Under the pieces are notes generated by a model that saw only the letters and a list, made by a program, of their open reading frames with translations, had not been told where the DNA came from and did no database searches. Shown piece by piece: positions 41,482 through 45,366 of a stretch of DNA of 45,366 bases (the stretch's first letter is position 1; every line of letters starts with the position of its first letter). This DNA comes from Polyangia bacterium (lineage in GTDB: Bacteria > Myxococcota_A > Polyangia > Polyangiales > JAUICN01). The DNA lies in contig JAUICN010000017.1 in the NCBI GenBank assembly GCA_030427835.1, forward strand, positions 1 through 45,366. Direction: 5' to 3'. The position numbers and the translations under genes are program-made.

Positions 41482-42744
41482 ATGCTGATTTATCTTTTGA
41501 TGGTCGCGTTTGCGACGGTTTGGTGTCTGTCTGCGGTGTTTGCCACGGCCTGGGTGCTGTGGCCGCTGCGCCTGGAACGGGTGTTTGAGGCTCTTCATCT
41601 GGCCGAACTGCTGCGCCGGGTGGGGTTCATGGGTCCGGTCCGGCGTCTCGGAGGCGAGTTGCCACCCGTTTCTGTTCTCAAACCTTTGTGTGGAATGGAC
41701 GATGGGCTGGAGGAGAACCTCCGTTCCTTTTTCCAGCAGGACTACCCCACGCTCCAGTTGGTGTTTGGGGTGCAGGGAAGCAACGATCCAAGTGTGCCCC
41801 TGGTGCGGCGTTTGATGGCAGAACATCCAGATGTGGATGCCCGGCTTGTGGTGCATGACGGAGGGAGAGGTTTCAACCCCAAGGTGGCCAACCTAAGGGC
41901 ATCGATGCCCTCTGCCAAACACGACGTGGTGGTGATCAGCGATTCGAACGTTCGTGTGCGCCCGCGCTATTTGCAGTCCATGGCCCACCAGTTGATGCGC
42001 CCCGGGGTTGGCCTTGTGACCAGCCTTGTGTGCGGTGTTGGGGAGAAGAACCTGGGCGCGTTGCTGGAGAACGCCATGCTCAATACAAACATGGTTTCGG
42101 GCAACGCGGTGCCCACGGCGTTTATGGACCAACCTGTGGTGGTGGGTAAATCCATGATGTTTCGGCGTTCGGTGTTTGATCTGTTGGGTGGCTTTTCGTC
42201 GGTGGCCAATGTGTTGGCCGAAGACTACATCATGGGGCGCATGTTCCACCTGGCGGGCTACAAGGTTCGTTTGAGCCGCCAGCCGGTGTACAACGTGTGC
42301 GTTCGGCGGGGTGTTCGTTGTTACCTGGGCCGGCATACCCGTTGGGGCATGATGCGGTTTCGTATGGAGCCTGCGGCGTTTGTGGTGGAACCCCTGCTTT
42401 GGCCCACGACAGTGGCCCTTGCGGCCCCGCTTTTTGGCATGTCGTTGTGGGGCTGGGTGGGGGCCTGGTGGGTGTTGGCCACGGTGGTGCGGGATGGCTC
42501 CCAGTGGGTGATGTTGCGCGGATGGAAAAACCTTTGGCGTGCGCTCTTGGTGGCACCCTTGCGTGATCTGCTGATGCTCACCGCCTGGCTGCGCGCTCCC
42601 TTTAGTCGTCATGTGAACTGGCGAGGCAAACGCCTGCGCGTGGACACCGGCACCCGCCTGTTTCCCGAATCACACATGGGTCTGGCCGAGGACCCTGTGC
42701 TGGACGATCCCTTGGACGAAGAGACCACGCTCACCGCGGTGTGA
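41482..42744 (+). CDS. Ceramide glucosyltransferase-like glycosyltransferase (GT21 type)
   Basis: 420 residues, ATG at 41482 (GGAG 9 nt upstream). N-terminal TM helix, then the GT21/HpnI-type signature: VSVLKPLCGMDDGLEENLRS, SFFQQDYPTLQLVFGVQ, GFNPKVANL, the catalytic ISDSN (about 153), EDYIMGRMF (catalytic Asp, about 247), and RHTRW (the Q/RxxRW box, about 284). C-terminal TM segments are LLWPTTVALAAPLFGMSLWGWVGAWWVLAT. Homologues transfer a sugar to a lipid acceptor (ceramide in GT21; a hopanoid acceptor in HpnI). In this genome a sphingolipid or hopanoid glycosylation step at the inner membrane is likely; the exact acceptor cannot be decided. Confidence 0.88.
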   Translation: MLIYLLMVAFATVWCLSAVFATAWVLWPLRLERVFEALHLAELLRRVGFMGPVRRLGGELPPVSVLKPLCGMDDGLEENLRSFFQQDYPTLQLVFGVQGSNDPSVPLVRRLMAEHPDVDARLVVHDGGRGFNPKVANLRASMPSAKHDVVVISDSNVRVRPRYLQSMAHQLMRPGVGLVTSLVCGVGEKNLGALLENAMLNTNMVSGNAVPTAFMDQPVVVGKSMMFRRSVFDLLGGFSSVANVLAEDYIMGRMFHLAGYKVRLSRQPVYNVCVRRGVRCYLGRHTRWGMMRFRMEPAAFVVEPLLWPTTVALAAPLFGMSLWGWVGAWWVLATVVRDGSQWVMLRGWKNLWRALLVAPLRDLLMLTAWLRAPFSRHVNWRGKRLRVDTGTRLFPESHMGLAEDPVLDDPLDEETTLTAV

Positions 42745-42760
42745 TCGGCCGCTGTGTGGC

Positions 42761-44026
42761 TTAGTCTGGGAGGGCGGTGAGTTGGATGGGGAGGGTTCGG
42801 GTGCCTTCGGTGTTGCGGACGGTGACTTGAATGGTGTCGCCGACGTTGTGGGCGTCTACCGCGCGGAAGAGGTCGGTGGGGGTGGGGGTGGGCTGTTCGT
42901 CGATGGCGATGATGATGTCCCCAAGTGAGATGCGGCCCGTGCGAGAATCCTGGGTGGCGGGTTGCAGGCCGGCTTTTTCGGCGCCGGAACCCTGGATGAC
43001 GCCGAGGATCAGGACTCCCTTGACGCCCGCCCTGCGGGCAAGGTTGCCCTCGTCGATTTGAATACCGAGCCCGGGACGTTGTACTTTTCCGTGGGCGATG
43101 AGTTGGGGGACTGTCACGCGCACGATGTCCACGGGTACGGCAAATCCGATGCCGGCGGATGCGCCGGAGGGGCTGTAGATCATGGTGTTGACGCCAATGA
43201 GTCGGCCGGCGCTGTCGAGCAAGGGGCCACCGGAGTTTCCGGGGTTGATGGCGGCGTCGGTTTGGATCACACCCTGGATGGGGCGGCCGGTGACGGATTG
43301 GATTTCGCGGCCAATGCCGCTGACCACACCGGTGGAGAGGGTGTGATCCAGGCCGAAGGGGTTGCCGATGGCGAAGACGTGTTGGCCCACGGTAAGATCT
43401 TCCGAGGCTCCTATGGGTAGGGGTTGGAGTTTGCCTGTGGGAGCCTCTACCTTGAGTACGGCGATGTCCTTGTCGGGGTAGACCCCCACCAGGGTGGCGT
43501 TGTAGGTGGATTGATCGGAGAGGGTGACCTGGGCGGCGTCGCCACCCTGGATGACATGGAAGTTGGTGACGATGTGACCTTGGTCGTCCCAAATGAAGCC
43601 GGAGCCGGTGCCCTGGGGAATGGCGAGGGCGTTTCTGCGAAAGGGATCTCGCCGAACGCTGAGTTTGGTGATGTAGACCACGGAGGGTGCGGCGTTCCTA
43701 AAGATGCTGACGGTGGTTTGTTCGGAGGATGAAAGGTTTCCACGGGCGGCGACGGTGGCGGGCACGGGAGGTGGGGTGGCGGTGGTGCTGGCCACTGTTT
43801 CTGTGGGGGTTGGCTGTGCTTGCAGTGTGGAGCGGTTGAGCCAGCCCATGAATCCAACGGCGCCGAGGGAGAGCACGGCGCAGAATACACTCACGAGGAC
43901 CACGGCGATGAGCATGCGTTCCCTGGGTGAGCCGGTTGCGGTGGTGCCAACGGGCGGGCCTGCGTTGGGGCTTGTGCTGGCATTTTGGACTGGCCTTGTT
44001 TCGGGAGCGTTCATGGGGTGAAACAT
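42761..44026 (-). CDS. DegP/HtrA-type serine protease with PDZ domain
   Basis: 421 residues, with a TM anchor near the N-terminus (IAVVLVSVFCAVLSLGAVGFMGWL, about 40-65). The catalytic triad is intact: His in TNFHVI (about 157), Asp in DKDIAVLKV (about 186), Ser in NPGNSGGPLL (about 263). One PDZ domain follows (RPGLGIQIDEGN, VIQGSGAEKAGLQPA, IAIDEQPTPTP). This is the HtrA/DegS-like layout: membrane-anchored periplasmic protease, single PDZ, quality control or stress signalling. ATG at 44026 or 44014 (no clear ribosome-binding site for either); numbering is from 44026. Convergent with the GT21 gene (16-nt gap). Confidence 0.94.
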   Translation of the reverse strand: MFHPMNAPETRPVQNASTSPNAGPPVGTTATGSPRERMLIAVVLVSVFCAVLSLGAVGFMGWLNRSTLQAQPTPTETVASTTATPPPVPATVAARGNLSSSEQTTVSIFRNAAPSVVYITKLSVRRDPFRRNALAIPQGTGSGFIWDDQGHIVTNFHVIQGGDAAQVTLSDQSTYNATLVGVYPDKDIAVLKVEAPTGKLQPLPIGASEDLTVGQHVFAIGNPFGLDHTLSTGVVSGIGREIQSVTGRPIQGVIQTDAAINPGNSGGPLLDSAGRLIGVNTMIYSPSGASAGIGFAVPVDIVRVTVPQLIAHGKVQRPGLGIQIDEGNLARRAGVKGVLILGVIQGSGAEKAGLQPATQDSRTGRISLGDIIIAIDEQPTPTPTDLFRAVDAHNVGDTIQVTVRNTEGTRTLPIQLTALPD

Positions 44027-44199
44027 ACGCGGGGTGGGCGGATATTTCTAGGGGTGGGCATCGCGGCCCCATTTGGGTGTGTACTACTGCGACATCGACG
44101 GTCCCGCTGGATAGCGGGATGGCCAGGGCTGGCGTGGGGTGTGCGCGCAAAAACCCCGTCGTCTTGGGTTTGGCACGGCTGTTGCTGTACCGATGGGTC

Positions 44200-45159
44200 A
44201 TGCGTAGTACCCCAGTTGTTTCCACCATTCTCAGTGTTTCCATGTTTGCGGCCTGTTCGGCCGACCTGGCTCCCCTAGGTAAGTCGGTAGGAAACGAAGA
44301 ACTGGATGTTCGTGTGATGAGTGCGCAGTTTGCTGCCGAGGAAGGTGGCTTCAACCACGGCGTCACTTTTGGGTTTGATCCAGAGCGTGCGGACAACCTA
44401 ACGTTGGGAACGGATTGCTATGAAGGTGACAATGAGATTCCTTGCCTCGCATTGATTGCTCACGGGGATTTTGAGCCTGAAGATTTCAAAATTGAGGGAC
44501 CAGGCAACCCTGTGATTACGCCGTACCCGAGAGACTATTGGGCCCCCAACAGTGCGAATATGGTGCTTACCCTTAAGGAGAAAGGCATCTACACGATTCT
44601 TTCCAAGAATCCTCTTCAGCCGGGGCTGGCCGGTAAGGAGAACCGGAAGTCCGTGATTCGCGCTTCCAAGATTATGATGGGCGAGGAGTTTGTGAATCCG
44701 GTGATTGCTTTTGGTGAACTGACGGATGGATACCTGGCTGCCTTTCAGGGGCAGTTGGTCCATGCGGAGAAGCACTTTACCCCGCGCGGGACCGATGATG
44801 CCCGTCCCGAGTTTGCGGTGGCCATGGGCCCGTTGGTGCTCGACGGGAACGCCCACGGAATGGAAAAGACCTCGGCTATTGTGGACGGGCTTTTGAGCCT
44901 TTTGGACGCGGCCTATGTGGCAGAATCTTTGGCACCAAATACTATTTTTGTGCTGAACTCGTTTGCTCGGCAGATGAATCTTTGCATGGCGGACTACGTG
45001 GTGACCGAGAGCCCAGCTGAGCGACCTGACCATGCCAGTGCAGGGCTTACTTCGGAGATGATTCAGGATTGTTGGACCGACTACCAGGGTATCCTTGAGC
45101 CGGCGTTGGCTGAAATCCCCACACCGGAACTGCCTGCTGTGACATCTAGCGACAACTAA
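44200..45159 (+). CDS. Lipoprotein of unknown family
   Basis: 319 residues; the ATG at 44200 gives a lipobox (SMFAACSAD, Cys19). A beta-rich middle (DNLTLGTDCYEGDNEIPC, DFKIEGPGNPVITPYPRDYW, MVLTLKEKGIYTILS) is followed by a helical C-terminal half (ASKIMMGEEFVNPVIAFG, SAIVDGLLSLLDAAYV, NLCMADYVV). I recognise no domain. Codon use looks slightly less GC-rich than the neighbours, which may mark a more recent arrival. Divergent from the HtrA gene with 173 nt between starts; no ribosome-binding site is obvious. Confidence 0.7.
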   Translation: MRSTPVVSTILSVSMFAACSADLAPLGKSVGNEELDVRVMSAQFAAEEGGFNHGVTFGFDPERADNLTLGTDCYEGDNEIPCLALIAHGDFEPEDFKIEGPGNPVITPYPRDYWAPNSANMVLTLKEKGIYTILSKNPLQPGLAGKENRKSVIRASKIMMGEEFVNPVIAFGELTDGYLAAFQGQLVHAEKHFTPRGTDDARPEFAVAMGPLVLDGNAHGMEKTSAIVDGLLSLLDAAYVAESLAPNTIFVLNSFARQMNLCMADYVVTESPAERPDHASAGLTSEMIQDCWTDYQGILEPALAEIPTPELPAVTSSDN

Positions 45160-45366
45160 CGAAGGCTTTAGCCCTGGGTTACCTTGGTAGATTGAGTCAA
45201 AAGCCGTCCCAGGGTCATGAAGTTCGGTGCCAAGACCTGTCCCCGAAGGAGAGCTCTGGCTCGTATCCGGGAAAAAACCATCCCAGGGTGGTGAAGGAAG
45301 CAGGGGAAAACGAGCCAAAATGGCGAAATGACGCAACTGGAGTGTGGAATGTCCGATACCAGGACA
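45160..45366. other. Gene-free right end with CCTGGG elements
   Basis: Short elements GCCCTGGGTTACC (about 45171), CGTCCCAGGGTCATG (about 45206) and ACCATCCCAGGGTGGT (about 45278) share the CCTGGG core of the intergenic motif but not its flanks. The last is a near-perfect dyad. No gene was seen before the window ends. Confidence 0.35.

Noticed and set aside
42609..43592. Alternative minus-strand frame across the HtrA gene
   Set aside because: Arg/His-rich translation with no domain; the HtrA frame has an intact catalytic triad and PDZ.
44398..45336. Minus-strand open frame opposite the last lipoprotein
   Set aside because: The plus-strand gene has a lipobox and plausible folding pattern; the antisense frame has neither a start signal nor motifs.

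Overview
The window looks like a chromosomal segment of a GC-rich, didermic, Myxococcota/Bradymonadota-type bacterium. The clues are: two PEGA-domain proteins, two lipoproteins built from thrombospondin type 3 (TSP3) repeats, a gingipain-like protease with a MYXO-CTERM-like tail, a giant SpvB/Rhs protein, many secreted lipoproteins, a TonB receptor, and few strong Shine-Dalgarno sites next to TTGAnn/TAnnnn promoters. This taxonomic reading is inference; no rRNA or tRNA was recognised.

Layout. 1-2910 (minus): two PEGA-type envelope proteins, the first running off the window. 3287-5452: infA diverging from a plsC-ZIP transporter pair. 5461-9351 (minus): a PilZ protein and a secreted RTX/C25 caspase-fold protease. 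9588-17922: a KirBac potassium channel and a bestrophin-like channel flank a tandem pair of TSP3-LamG-fibrinogen-like lipoproteins, which have near-identical promoters and matching terminators. 18189-21199 (minus): a tightly coupled operon of a small lipoprotein and three paralogous secreted stalk proteins with tail-fibre-like Ala-rich repeats and Cys-rich C-terminal heads. 21322-31069 (plus), divergent from that operon: a lipoprotein with a TcA-like C-terminus, then a 2017-residue TcB-TcC-like (SpvB, FG-GAP propeller, Rhs) protein with a Sec signal peptide and a variable toxin-like C-terminus. 31465-33390: a secreted trypsin-fold protein that appears to have lost its catalytic residues. 33421-35782 (minus): a dcd-aroG-aspartoacylase-like operon. 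35847-40107 (plus): a TonB receptor, a lipoprotein and a DUF4336 protein. 40175-45159: an HExxH SprA-like protein, a GT21 glycosyltransferase, a DegP/HtrA protease and a lipoprotein.

The most interesting part is about 18-33 kb. Two divergently transcribed units, each with a credible promoter in the same 122-bp gap, encode fibrous surface proteins on one side and a lipid-anchored, exported Tc-toxin-like complex on the other. No obvious immunity gene follows the toxin tip. This could be a cell-surface contact or predation apparatus, but that function is inferred. Across the window there are also short tandem duplications at gene ends and a repeated intergenic motif (core TCGAACCTGGGTCGTT) that the genes do not explain.
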